64,000 nt of DNA from Hoeflea_A sp039025395 (lineage in GTDB: Bacteria; Pseudomonadota; Alphaproteobacteria; Rhizobiales; Rhizobiaceae), in NCBI GenBank assembly GCA_039025395.1, contig JBCCOK010000029.1, forward strand, positions 1-64,000, in the 5' to 3' direction. Made by a program: the position numbers and the translations under genes. Positions 51,590 to 59,964 of the stretch are shown here, piece by piece. Each line of letters opens with the position of its first letter. Position 1 is the stretch's first letter. The notes under the pieces were generated by a model. It was not told where the DNA came from. It worked only from the letters and a program-made list of their open reading frames with translations, and did not search any database.

Positions 51590-53086
51590 TCAGATCCAGT
51601 CCAGAATCACGCCATCGCGATGTTCGACGAAGATACGCGGCGGTCCCCGCTCGGTTTCCGGAGCGCTTTTATCTGCAAGCGACGCCGACTTGGCCGCCAA
51701 CTCTTCCATGCTGACGACGCGTAGTCCGGACGCCGTCAATGCGGACTTTAAGTCTTCGCGACGGTCGTTTATCGCGACGCCGTGGTCCGTCACAACCAGA
51801 TCGACATTTTCGCCGAGCGTCGTAAGCGTTCGGACTTTCGGTACGATTTTTGCAAATCCGCCACCTGTCAAAGTCGTCGTAACGATACTGAGCTTCGCAC
51901 CCTGGGCGGCATCCGGATGTCCGCCCGGCCCACCTAGCAAGCGTCCATCCGCCCCGGTAACAACATTGACGTTGAAGTTCACGTCCACTTCCACAGCGCC
52001 CAACAGCATGACCGACAAGGAATCGACACGCGCGTTGGCATTGAGCGGGCTTGCATAGTCGGTCGCCGACATCATGTGATGTGCAGGATTGGAAATCGAT
52101 GACCGAACAGCAGCCAGATCAAAGCATTGCACGTCGAACACATCCTGAAAGAGACCGGCTTCAAGGAGTTCGCAATGCGCACCGGTTATTCCGCCCGACA
52201 AAAAAGAGCCGACGACAGAATTTTCAGCCATGAGCTTGCCTACATAAGGCATGCAGCCAAGCGAATATCCCCCTGCTCCGCTCTGGATTGAGAACGCGCT
52301 GTCGAGCAAACCCGCGGCCTTTATTGCCGTTGCCACACGCGCGCCGATGGTCTGGGCAGCCGGCGTTGCTGATGGGACCGTCGAACCGGACCGGATTCCG
52401 GCAATGTCTCCGGGTTCCCGCAGGGCGACGACATGATCGACAAATGCGGCCGGTATGTCCTCGCGGGGCAGTCTTGTATCAACGACCTCATGCGCGGCCA
52501 CGACGGTTTTGCGTGCGTAGCGGGCATCGACCGCCGGATACCCAAGCGGTCCGCAGGCGAATTCGCCGCCCCGGCCGGTCGCCGCACCTTCAACATGTGC
52601 CAGTGCAGCACCGATGAAGGCGACGTCGATGTCGATCTGACCCGACGAAATGGCGCGCGCACGTCCTCCGTGTGTTTGAAGCAAGGCGAAGCCATGAAGC
52701 CCGCCTCCGGCGATCGCGTCGGCCAGCGGGCCGCGCATATAGTCGGTCAGAACATGGGCGATCGTGCCGTCCCGCAGCGCCGATACCAGTGGAGCATGAA
52801 CGGGAAACACTGAGCTCGGGCAGATCGTCAGCCCCTTGATACACCGGGCTTGTGCTATGGCAATCACAGCATTCAGCAGACGGTCGCCGTTACGGTAGTG
52901 GTGATGGAAGGAAAGAACCTGCCCGTCTTCGATCTCCAGAAAATCGAAAACCTCTTCGAGCGAATTCGCGCACTTGTCGCCGGAAACAGCCGCAACGCGG
53001 TCTTCGCGCAAGGCAAATTCGGGGATGCGCTGTCCGAAATACCCCAAGGGACCGACCGGCGTCTTGACAGGAAACAAAGGCGTCAC
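51590..53086 (-). CDS. citF: Citrate lyase alpha subunit-like CoA/ACP transferase
   Basis: A 498-residue protein colinear with CitF. Matching strings are DGQVLSFHHHYRNGD, GLTICPSSVF, HGGRARAISSGQIDIDVAFIGA, GSFLSGGITGAHCELLEAG, DVQCFDLAA and DVNFNVNVVTGADGRLLGGPGGH. CitF transfers citrate to the acyl-carrier CitD for cleavage by CitE. Neither citD, citE nor the ligase citC is in the window, so this may be a CoA transferase for another acid. The GTG start overlaps the TGA of a 26-codon upstream frame, implying coupled translation. It is the last gene of the leftward operon that begins with the ABC importer. Confidence 0.88.
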   Translation of the reverse strand: MTPLFPVKTPVGPLGYFGQRIPEFALREDRVAAVSGDKCANSLEEVFDFLEIEDGQVLSFHHHYRNGDRLLNAVIAIAQARCIKGLTICPSSVFPVHAPLVSALRDGTIAHVLTDYMRGPLADAIAGGGLHGFALLQTHGGRARAISSGQIDIDVAFIGAALAHVEGAATGRGGEFACGPLGYPAVDARYARKTVVAAHEVVDTRLPREDIPAAFVDHVVALREPGDIAGIRSGSTVPSATPAAQTIGARVATAIKAAGLLDSAFSIQSGAGGYSLGCMPYVGKLMAENSVVGSFLSGGITGAHCELLEAGLFQDVFDVQCFDLAAVRSSISNPAHHMMSATDYASPLNANARVDSLSVMLLGAVEVDVNFNVNVVTGADGRLLGGPGGHPDAAQGAKLSIVTTTLTGGGFAKIVPKVRTLTTLGENVDLVVTDHGVAINDRREDLKSALTASGLRVVSMEELAAKSASLADKSAPETERGPPRIFVEHRDGVILDWI

Positions 53087-53163
53087 TGTGCCAATCCTGC
53101 GCCGCGCTTTGCCGACATCGGCATCGTAGCCAGCTGAATGGGTCGAACTAAATCCAGAATCAT
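53083..53163 (-). CDS. 26-codon upstream frame coupled to citF
   Basis: ATG at 53163 has GGAG eight bases upstream in an AT-rich leader. Its 26-residue product (starting MILDLVRPIQLATMPMSAKR) ends in a TGA that overlaps the citF GTG as GTGA. No other good ribosome site serves citF, so this frame probably delivers ribosomes to it. The peptide itself need not be functional. Confidence 0.5.
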   Translation of the reverse strand: MILDLVRPIQLATMPMSAKRGAGLAQ

Positions 53164-53256
53164 TCTAAAAAACTCCAAAAATACAATTACTTAATCAAAT
53201 GTGCGGCGATATCCTTAGTTAGGAATGAAACGTCGGAGGCAGATAAAACAAGGGGT

Positions 53257-54774
53257 TTAGATGGAATGCTCCCGGGCGCGGGCTTTCCAAAGCGTCGGCC
53301 CGATCTGATGCAGCGACTTCCCGTCGCCGCCGACAGCGACCGTGACCGGCATGTCTTTAACCACTAGTTCGCGGATCGCCTCCATGCCCAGATCCTCGAA
53401 AGCGACAATCCTGGCTTCGCGGATTGCCTTTCCAACAAGGACCGCCGCGCCGCCGACCGCAATCAGATAAGTCGCACCAAAGTCGGCGATATCCGCGACC
53501 GTTTCGGCACTGCGCTCGGCTTTTCCAATCATCGAAAGTAACCCCTGATCAAGCATCCGCTTTGTAAATCGGTCCATTCTCGACGAGGTCGTCGGACCGG
53601 CTGGGCCGACCACCTCATCGCCAACCGGGTCGACCGGACCGACATAGTAGATGATCCGGCCATCGAGAGAGACGGGCAGTTTCTCGCCCTTCTCGATCAT
53701 GTCGACCATGCGCTTGTGTGCCGCATCACGGGCGGTCAGGATATGCCCTGACAGGAGGATCGTCTCGCCGGTTTCCCAGTCCCGCATCGCTTCCCTTGTC
53801 AGCGAGTCCGTATCGACGCGACGAACCTCGTTTTCGCTTATGCTGTCGGCCACCTTGGGCCAAGCACCCAGATCAGGCGGATCAAGATAAGCAGGCCCGG
53901 ACCCGTCCATTACGACCCTCGCATGGCGATTAGCTGCGCACTGCGGCACCAGCGCAACCGGCTTTGACGCGGCGTGCGTGGGATAGGTGGCCAGCTTCAC
54001 ATCGACGACGGTCGTCAGTCCGCCCAGGCCCTGCGCGCCGATTCCAAGTCCGTTAATCCGCTCATAAAGCCGCAGGCGCATCTCTTCTTCGCGCGTCTGC
54101 GGTCCTCTTTCGATGATGGAAGACATGTCGATCTCATCCATCACACAACGTTTGGCGATCAGCATCGCCTTCTCGGCACTGCCGCCAACGCCAACGCCGA
54201 TGACGCCCGGCGGGCACCATCCAGCACCCAGTTTCTCTATCGTATCGACGACCCAGTCCTCGACAGAAGCCGTCGGATTGAGCATGGCGAACCGTGTCTT
54301 GTTTTCGGATCCACCACCCTTTGCGGCGATCAGAAGTTCAAGCTCGGCACCGGTACTAACCTCCACATGGGTGACCGCGGGACTGTTATCGCGTGTATTG
54401 CGGCGGTCGAATATCGGGTCGCTGACCATCGATGCCCGCAGAGGATTGGCATCGTCGCGATAGGCAAGCCGGACGCCTTCGTTCACCAGTTCCGGCAAGG
54501 TCTGATCGCCCTCGATGAGGACCGATTGCCCCAACCTGGCGAACACGGTCACCATACCGGTGTCCTGGCACATCGGTCGCTTGCCGAGCGCGGCCAGCCG
54601 TGAGCTTTCGAGGATCTGACCGATCGCAGCCCTTGCTGCCGAGCTTTCCTCGCGATCGTATGCGGCGGCGAGATGCCGCAGATAGTCGGGGGTGTGATAG
54701 ACCGCAATATACTGCAGGGTGGCACGGACCGTCTCGACGATATCGTCCGGAGCTATGGTCGTTGCCTTCGTCAT
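53257..54774 (-). CDS. Class I fumarate hydratase-like 4Fe-4S hydro-lyase
   Basis: A 505-residue single-chain (alpha plus beta) class I fumarase-type enzyme. The three cluster cysteines are visible in PMCQDTGM, GAGWCPPGVIGVGVGG and VPQCAANRHARV. The beta part has LSGHILTARDAAHKRM and GPTTSSRMD. Class I enzymes hydrate fumarate and, depending on the member, mesaconate or dehydrate tartrate. Its place in a catabolic operon next to CitF, rather than alone as a housekeeping fumarase, makes a mesaconase or hydroxy-dicarboxylate dehydratase role plausible. The cluster would be sensitive to oxygen. Confidence 0.9.
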   Translation of the reverse strand: MTKATTIAPDDIVETVRATLQYIAVYHTPDYLRHLAAAYDREESSAARAAIGQILESSRLAALGKRPMCQDTGMVTVFARLGQSVLIEGDQTLPELVNEGVRLAYRDDANPLRASMVSDPIFDRRNTRDNSPAVTHVEVSTGAELELLIAAKGGGSENKTRFAMLNPTASVEDWVVDTIEKLGAGWCPPGVIGVGVGGSAEKAMLIAKRCVMDEIDMSSIIERGPQTREEEMRLRLYERINGLGIGAQGLGGLTTVVDVKLATYPTHAASKPVALVPQCAANRHARVVMDGSGPAYLDPPDLGAWPKVADSISENEVRRVDTDSLTREAMRDWETGETILLSGHILTARDAAHKRMVDMIEKGEKLPVSLDGRIIYYVGPVDPVGDEVVGPAGPTTSSRMDRFTKRMLDQGLLSMIGKAERSAETVADIADFGATYLIAVGGAAVLVGKAIREARIVAFEDLGMEAIRELVVKDMPVTVAVGGDGKSLHQIGPTLWKARAREHSI

Positions 54775-54816
54775 TGATCAGGACAATCCTGCATCACAGT
54801 TTGAAGATTGGTTGAC

Positions 54817-54838
54817 GGCCGGCACAGCTGCCGGCCGC
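54817..54838. terminator. Strong 9-bp hairpin between ALDH and fumarase genes
   Basis: CGGCCGGCA and TGCCGGCCG pair around the four-base loop CAGC. No T run follows on the minus strand. In the leftward operon it lies between the ALDH stop and the fumarase start and probably attenuates or processes the message. Confidence 0.55.
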
Positions 54839-54858
54839 CGTCTTGTAAGTTATCCGGC

Positions 54859-56316
54859 CTACTTCTTGAACATATAGGTCTTGGTATTGGTGAATTCTTC
54901 CAGACCTTCGCGACCGTTTTCAACGCCCATGCCCGATTGCTTGTGGCCGCCGAAAGGAATGTCGATCCCATGAATGTGGATTTCATTCACCCATACGGTG
55001 CCGGCCTCGAGCCTGTTGGCTACGTCAATTGCCTCGTCGCGATCCGGACCCCAGACTGAAGCCGCAAGGCCAAAATCCGTGTCGTTTGCATCGTCAACGA
55101 CTTCATCCACATCGCTCCAGCGGATTACCGGCAGTATAGGACCGAACGGCTCTTCGCGCACGATGCGGCTGTCCTTGGGCGGATTGTCGACGACGGTAAT
55201 CGGCACGAAGTTGCCGGGCGCACTTTCGTCAATTTCACCGCCAAGCGGCACGTCGTATCCGTTCTTCTTCACATCGGCGAACATATCCAAAAGCTTTCCA
55301 TACTGCATCTTGTTCTGGATCGGCCCGAGATCGGTATTCGGGTCCATGCCGTTGCCCACCGTCTTGTCGGATGCGTAGGACAGGAAGGCTTTCATGAAGT
55401 CATCATAGATACTGTCATGGACATAAAGACGTTTGACCGCAATGCACCATTGGCCGGAGTTGCCGTAGGCCGCGTCGAACAGTGTCGGAATGAGCGGCTC
55501 GTAGTCGGTATTGGGCAATAGGATAGCCGGATCGTTGCCTCCCAGTTCCAGTGTGATCCGCTTCAGCGTGCCCGAGGACGACGACATCACCTTCTTTCCG
55601 GTGGCGATCGATCCGGTAAACGAGATCTTGTTGACGTCCGGATGCTCGGTCAGCCACTGGCCCTGCTCATTGCCGCCTGAGACGATATTGAGCACACCCT
55701 TGGGGAAGATTTTCTGGCCGATTTCACCGAAACGCAGCGTTCCCAGAGGCGTATGAGGCGATGGTTTCATCACCATGGTGTTGCCGGTCACCAGGCACGG
55801 CGCAATCTTCCACAAGCCAAGAAGGATCGGGAAGTTCCACGGCGTGATCGCGCCCACCACGCCGAGCGGCGTGTGGGCGATCTTGACCACATGGTCTGGT
55901 GTGTCCTCGATGACTTCGTCTTCGAGCCGGCGCTTGGCGACCTCTCTCACCCAGAAGATCGCATACTCGACCTCTGTCGTGGCCATGGAATGGCGCGGCT
56001 TGCCCTGCTCCGTTGTCAGAAGCGTGATCAATTCTTCCTTGTGCGCATCCAGCGCATCGGCGTAGGCCGAAATATAGGCGGCCCGTTCATCCCAGCTGAG
56101 CGCCGCCCAGCCAGGCTGCGCTTCCTTGGCAGCGGAGATAGCCGATTCAACCTGGTCGCGTGAAGCATTCGGCGCCTTGGCGACAGCCTCATCGGTCGCC
56201 GGGTTGATCACGTCGAAACTTTCGGCGCTGTCGACAAGTTCGCCGTTGATCGAGTGCTTGTAAGGTCCCTTGAAGTCGATACGCACATTGTGCGCGACTG
56301 AACTCTGAATATTCAT
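54859..56316 (-). CDS. Aldehyde dehydrogenase (third in window)
   Basis: About 485 residues. NAD site PWNFPILLGLWKIAPCLVTG, base in LELGGNDPAILLP, nucleophilic cysteine in YGNSGQWCIAVKRL. The start of the protein (KHSINGELVDSAESFDVINP) and GNDPAI suggest the group related to succinate-semialdehyde or sugar-aldehyde dehydrogenases. GGGAGG is seven bases before the ATG at 56316; the ATG two codons earlier is too close to it. It sits directly behind the ABC permease genes, so it probably oxidises the aldehyde form of the imported compound or its degradation product. Confidence 0.92.
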   Translation of the reverse strand: MNIQSSVAHNVRIDFKGPYKHSINGELVDSAESFDVINPATDEAVAKAPNASRDQVESAISAAKEAQPGWAALSWDERAAYISAYADALDAHKEELITLLTTEQGKPRHSMATTEVEYAIFWVREVAKRRLEDEVIEDTPDHVVKIAHTPLGVVGAITPWNFPILLGLWKIAPCLVTGNTMVMKPSPHTPLGTLRFGEIGQKIFPKGVLNIVSGGNEQGQWLTEHPDVNKISFTGSIATGKKVMSSSSGTLKRITLELGGNDPAILLPNTDYEPLIPTLFDAAYGNSGQWCIAVKRLYVHDSIYDDFMKAFLSYASDKTVGNGMDPNTDLGPIQNKMQYGKLLDMFADVKKNGYDVPLGGEIDESAPGNFVPITVVDNPPKDSRIVREEPFGPILPVIRWSDVDEVVDDANDTDFGLAASVWGPDRDEAIDVANRLEAGTVWVNEIHIHGIDIPFGGHKQSGMGVENGREGLEEFTNTKTYMFKK

Positions 56317-56343
56317 CTGCATACCTCCCTTTTCAACAGGTCA

Positions 56344-57366
56344 TTAGATTTGATAGCGAATATGCGGTGATCGCGCATAAAGCGCGACCATCGGCAGAAT
56401 GAGAAGGCCGAACACCGTTTGCTGTGCGGCGTAGTTCAGACCCATCCCAACCAGAAATGACGTGAGCACCTGCAGGACCAGCACGCCGATGATCGTCGCG
56501 CCATAGCCACCGGTGCCGCCAAGCAGCGACGTGCCGCCCACAACCACTGCGGCGACAGTGGTAAACAAATAGGGATCGCCCACACCGACAAAACCGCCGC
56601 CGGAAAACCCCAGCAGCAGACAGCCGGTAATCGCTGCTGTCAGCCCCGAGATCGTGTAGGTTGCCACCCAGACCCGGAACTCGGAAATCTGCAGCCTTGA
56701 TGCGGCTACGCGATTGCCGCCGATGGCATAGATGGCACGGCCCGATTTCGTTCGGTTGATCCACATGATCAGAAGGAGCGCAATCGCCGCCCATATCAGA
56801 ATTACGGGCGGCAGTTTCAAACCGAAGGTTGTTCCGCTGATCGACGCGATATTCGAAAACCACGCCGGAACCTGGCTGAACACCGTGCCGGAATATTGCG
56901 ACCCCAAGGTGGTAAAGATCTGCGCGCAGCCGACAACGGCAAAACCGACACCCAGTGTCAGGATCAATGCCTGGCCTTGAATGCGGTAGCTGAGAATGCC
57001 GTTTAGCAGACCGATTCCGGCGCCCATCGCCGCGATAATCAGGATCGCCAACGGCGCCGGTATGGACGTTCCGAAAAGATAGGCGAGGAGAATGTTCGAA
57101 GATCCGATGACGAACGGGATCGACAGATCCAGCCCGCCAACGGTGGCAACCATCGTTTGGCCGAGCGATGCCAGGCCAAGAAATGCGGCCAGCAGCAGAA
57201 TGGACCTGATATTGTTCGCTGACGCGAAACCTTCCACCAGCAGCGACGCAACGACGAAAAGCACCACCAGCAATGCGCCGCCGAGCACAAGGCTGCCGCT
57301 TTCCGATTTCAATCGTCCGGAAAGGCGTGCCTGACTGCCAGCTATGACATTGGTCGGCGATGTCAC
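56344..57366 (-). CDS. Sugar-type ABC permease (RbsC-like), second subunit
   Basis: About 340 residues and eight to ten membrane segments of the BPD_transp_2 (RbsC/XylH) family. Typical strings are GQTMVATVGGLDLSIPFVIG, GILSYRIQGQALILTLGVGF and VVGGTSLLGGTGGYGATIIG. GGAGGG seven bases before GTG 57366 marks the start; the open frame continues upstream without a ribosome site. It pairs with the adjacent permease as a heterodimer. Confidence 0.9.
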   Translation of the reverse strand: MTSPTNVIAGSQARLSGRLKSESGSLVLGGALLVVLFVVASLLVEGFASANNIRSILLLAAFLGLASLGQTMVATVGGLDLSIPFVIGSSNILLAYLFGTSIPAPLAILIIAAMGAGIGLLNGILSYRIQGQALILTLGVGFAVVGCAQIFTTLGSQYSGTVFSQVPAWFSNIASISGTTFGLKLPPVILIWAAIALLLIMWINRTKSGRAIYAIGGNRVAASRLQISEFRVWVATYTISGLTAAITGCLLLGFSGGGFVGVGDPYLFTTVAAVVVGGTSLLGGTGGYGATIIGVLVLQVLTSFLVGMGLNYAAQQTVFGLLILPMVALYARSPHIRYQI

Positions 57367-57385
57367 TTGTTTTCCCTCCCCCCAA

Positions 57386-58348
57386 TCACGCCGGCTGCAA
57401 CCGGTTTTTGTTGGCGAGCAATGCAAGCATCAGCGAAATGACGAGCATGAGCCCATAGAACAGCTGTGTCATGAAGCCCGAAATCGCACCGAAATTGAAC
57501 GATGAGAGAACGACAAACACCAGATACATGGCGATGGCCCCGAGAACGGAACCGGTAATCCCGCCCTTGCCGCCTGCGAGCGAAGTCCCGCCCAGCACCA
57601 GCGCCGTAATGGCTTGCAGGGTCAGCGTATTGCCCTGCGTCGGATCGCCAGAACCGATGAGCCCGGTCAGGCACAGGGCAGCCAGGCCCGCAAAAACACC
57701 CGCTATCAGGTGGGCAGCGAACCGTGCCTTGACGATGTCCACGCCCGCCGTATAGGCGGTGCGTTCATCGGCACCCATCAGTCGGATATGTTGAAAAACA
57801 GCAGTGCGCTGGAACAAAAACCAGATCACGAAAGCCGCAATCAGAATATAGAGAACTGGACTTAGGAGTTCAGTTCCCCATCCCCAGTCGCTAAGCCATT
57901 CCGGTGCAAACCCGCCGGGCCTGGAAAGAATCACGAGATTGACACCTTGCAGGATCATGAAGCCGGCAAGCGTGGCAATGATCGGAGAGATCCGCACATA
58001 TATGATGAAACAGGCAAGCAGCACCTGCCATACGCAGGCCGCGGCAATTGCATAGGCAAACACGAATACCGGATTGGTAATGCCGTTTTCTGCCAACCAG
58101 ACGACAATGGTCACGTTGACGAATCCGATCAGCGGTCCGATCGACAGGTCGACACCGCCCCGCCCGGCGATAGCAATCGGCGTAATGGCCACCGCCGCAA
58201 GGATCAGTGGCGCGGCAACGAGCAAGGCGCCGGCGAGGCCGACATAGGTGAAGGTCTGCGGCGCACGGACTGCCGCCATGATTCCGAGAACCAGAACCAG
58301 GCAAACCGGTACAAGGAGATGGCCGAGATTGGGAGCAAACCGGCCCAT
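57386..58348 (-). CDS. Sugar-type ABC permease (RbsC-like), first subunit
   Basis: A 320-residue permease of the same family, with AIAGRGGVDLSIGPLIGFVN, the loop ATLAGFMILQGVNLVILSRPGG and LGGTSLAGGKGGITGSVLGA. The ATG at 58348 overlaps the stop of the ATPase gene (TGATG); the GTG one codon earlier is also possible. Tight packing shows that the ATPase, two permeases and ALDH form one operon. Confidence 0.92.
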   Translation of the reverse strand: MGRFAPNLGHLLVPVCLVLVLGIMAAVRAPQTFTYVGLAGALLVAAPLILAAVAITPIAIAGRGGVDLSIGPLIGFVNVTIVVWLAENGITNPVFVFAYAIAAACVWQVLLACFIIYVRISPIIATLAGFMILQGVNLVILSRPGGFAPEWLSDWGWGTELLSPVLYILIAAFVIWFLFQRTAVFQHIRLMGADERTAYTAGVDIVKARFAAHLIAGVFAGLAALCLTGLIGSGDPTQGNTLTLQAITALVLGGTSLAGGKGGITGSVLGAIAMYLVFVVLSSFNFGAISGFMTQLFYGLMLVISLMLALLANKNRLQPA

Positions 58349-59892
58349 CACGCTGCGCCCTCGCTCACCGTATCCTCATCGAAAACAACCGGTTGGGCCT
58401 TGCCGAACATTGCAGAAAGCAGGTTCTCTTCGCTGATTTCACTCTGTTCAAGGCTGGCAAACAATCCACCTTCGAAGAAAACTTCCGCGCGGTCGGCAAA
58501 ATTGAAGAACTCCTCGATCTCGCTCGACAGATAGATGACGGCCCCGCCGTTCGACGCAAACCGTCTGAGGTGGGCGTAAAGATCCTGTTTGGTGCCTATA
58601 TCGACGCCGCGTGCAGGGTCATTCAGAATGATGACCTTCGGCGAGGCAGCAAATGCTCGCGCAATCAGGACTTTTTGCTGGTTGCCGCCTGAAAGTGTTG
58701 TGATCCGGTCAGACTTGCTGGCGTATTTGATCGACAGGCGCTCTTCCTCCGAGCGGAACAATTCGTTCAGGCCTTTTCGGTCGATCCAGCCGCGCCGCGA
58801 ATAGCGGCCGTAGAGAGCAATGGCAAAATTCTCGATGATCGAAAGGTTTGGGAAAATGCCCTCTTTCTTTCGGTCGCCGGATACATAGGTGATTCCGGCC
58901 CCGTCCGCCGCCGCCAGGCTGTCGATTGTATGGCTGTCCGTCGAGCCCTGCCAGACCTGAACACTGCCTTCTTTCGGTCTGCGTATACCCGCAAGGATGC
59001 TGACGAAGCGGTCGTGACCGGCGCCGTCCAATCCGGCTACTCCAACGATTTCACCCGGGTAAAGCTTGAAATCGATGGGGTCAGAGTGGTCGCTCAGGCG
59101 CACACCGCAAGCTTCAAGCGCCGGTTTTTGCTCGATTGATATGACATTCTTTTCCCGTTTTGCGGTGGCAAGATGCCGCGAGTCAGCCGACATCAGGCGC
59201 AACAGGTTCTCTTCCGTGATGTCGGCCTTTTCAAGCCGTCCGACCGTCTCGCCGTCGCGCAAAACCGTGGCGCTGTCTGTTATCTTGACCAGTTCGGCGA
59301 TCCGATGGGTCACGAGCATGACGCAGGAGCCGGCCTCCTTCAGGCTAAGCATCTCCTTGTGCAGCCGATTGGTCGCATCGAGATCAAGGGCGGCAGAGCT
59401 TTCATCAAAGATCAGCAGCCGCGGCTTTTGAAGGATCGCCCGGGCAATCACAATCCACTGCTTGATGTTGAGCGGAAGCGCGGCAACCGGTGTGTCGGGC
59501 TCGATATCGGTCAGCGCAAGCCGTTTCAGCGTTTCTCTGGCAAGCGATTTCTTCTCCGCCGTTGTCATGCTCCGGCGCCAAAAGCTGTCGCTGCCCGCGA
59601 ACACGTTCTCCCAGACCGAAAGGTCTTCTGCGACCATGATCTCCTGATAGATGGTTGAAATGCCGGCGGCGATGGCTTCCGCCGGTTCCGTCGGACAATG
59701 GCCCATGATGTCGATGGAGCCCGAGTCGGGGAGAACGACGCCGGAAATGACCTTCGCCAGCGTACTCTTGCCGCTTCCGTTTTCGCCGACGATCGCGTGT
59801 ATCTCTCCCATCTCGGCATGCAAGGAGGCACCGGCGAGCGCATGTGTCTCTCCGAATGCCTTCTTGATGTTCTCAAGAGAAATCGCGGGCAT
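58348..59892 (-). CDS. Sugar-type ABC ATPase with two nucleotide domains (RbsA/MglA-like)
   Basis: A 514-residue double ATPase. Domain 1 has Walker A VGENGSGKSTLAKVISG and Walker B LLIFDESSAAL. Domain 2 is degenerate in Walker A (VAGLDGAGHDRF) but keeps the signature LSGGNQQKVLIARAF and Walker B VIILNDPARGVDIG, the usual asymmetry in carbohydrate importers. It drives the two RbsC-like permeases. The second-domain GAGHD in place of the common GAGRTE hints at a subgroup importing something other than ribose. Confidence 0.93.
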   Translation of the reverse strand: MPAISLENIKKAFGETHALAGASLHAEMGEIHAIVGENGSGKSTLAKVISGVVLPDSGSIDIMGHCPTEPAEAIAAGISTIYQEIMVAEDLSVWENVFAGSDSFWRRSMTTAEKKSLARETLKRLALTDIEPDTPVAALPLNIKQWIVIARAILQKPRLLIFDESSAALDLDATNRLHKEMLSLKEAGSCVMLVTHRIAELVKITDSATVLRDGETVGRLEKADITEENLLRLMSADSRHLATAKREKNVISIEQKPALEACGVRLSDHSDPIDFKLYPGEIVGVAGLDGAGHDRFVSILAGIRRPKEGSVQVWQGSTDSHTIDSLAAADGAGITYVSGDRKKEGIFPNLSIIENFAIALYGRYSRRGWIDRKGLNELFRSEEERLSIKYASKSDRITTLSGGNQQKVLIARAFAASPKVIILNDPARGVDIGTKQDLYAHLRRFASNGGAVIYLSSEIEEFFNFADRAEVFFEGGLFASLEQSEISEENLLSAMFGKAQPVVFDEDTVSEGAA

Positions 59893-59937
59893 CTGTGTGC
59901 TCCAACGTCCTATGCGGGATGGATCAACGCCCCCGTC

Positions 59938-59963
59938 CCATAGAACGGAGGCGCTGCCGGGAG
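59938..59963 (-). repeat. Hairpin immediately after the sugar receptor gene
   Basis: In the leftward transcript CGCCTCCGT pairs with ACGGGGGCG (one G-U) around eight bases, one base past the receptor stop. There is no T run. Like the hairpin at 32308, it probably stabilises receptor mRNA relative to the ATPase and permease genes. Confidence 0.65.
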
Positions 59964-59964
59964 A

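Noticed and set aside
56333..57385. 350-codon minus-strand frame overlapping the second sugar permease gene
   Set aside because: It is a +1 shadow of the permease; the other frame has the RbsC-type membrane motifs.
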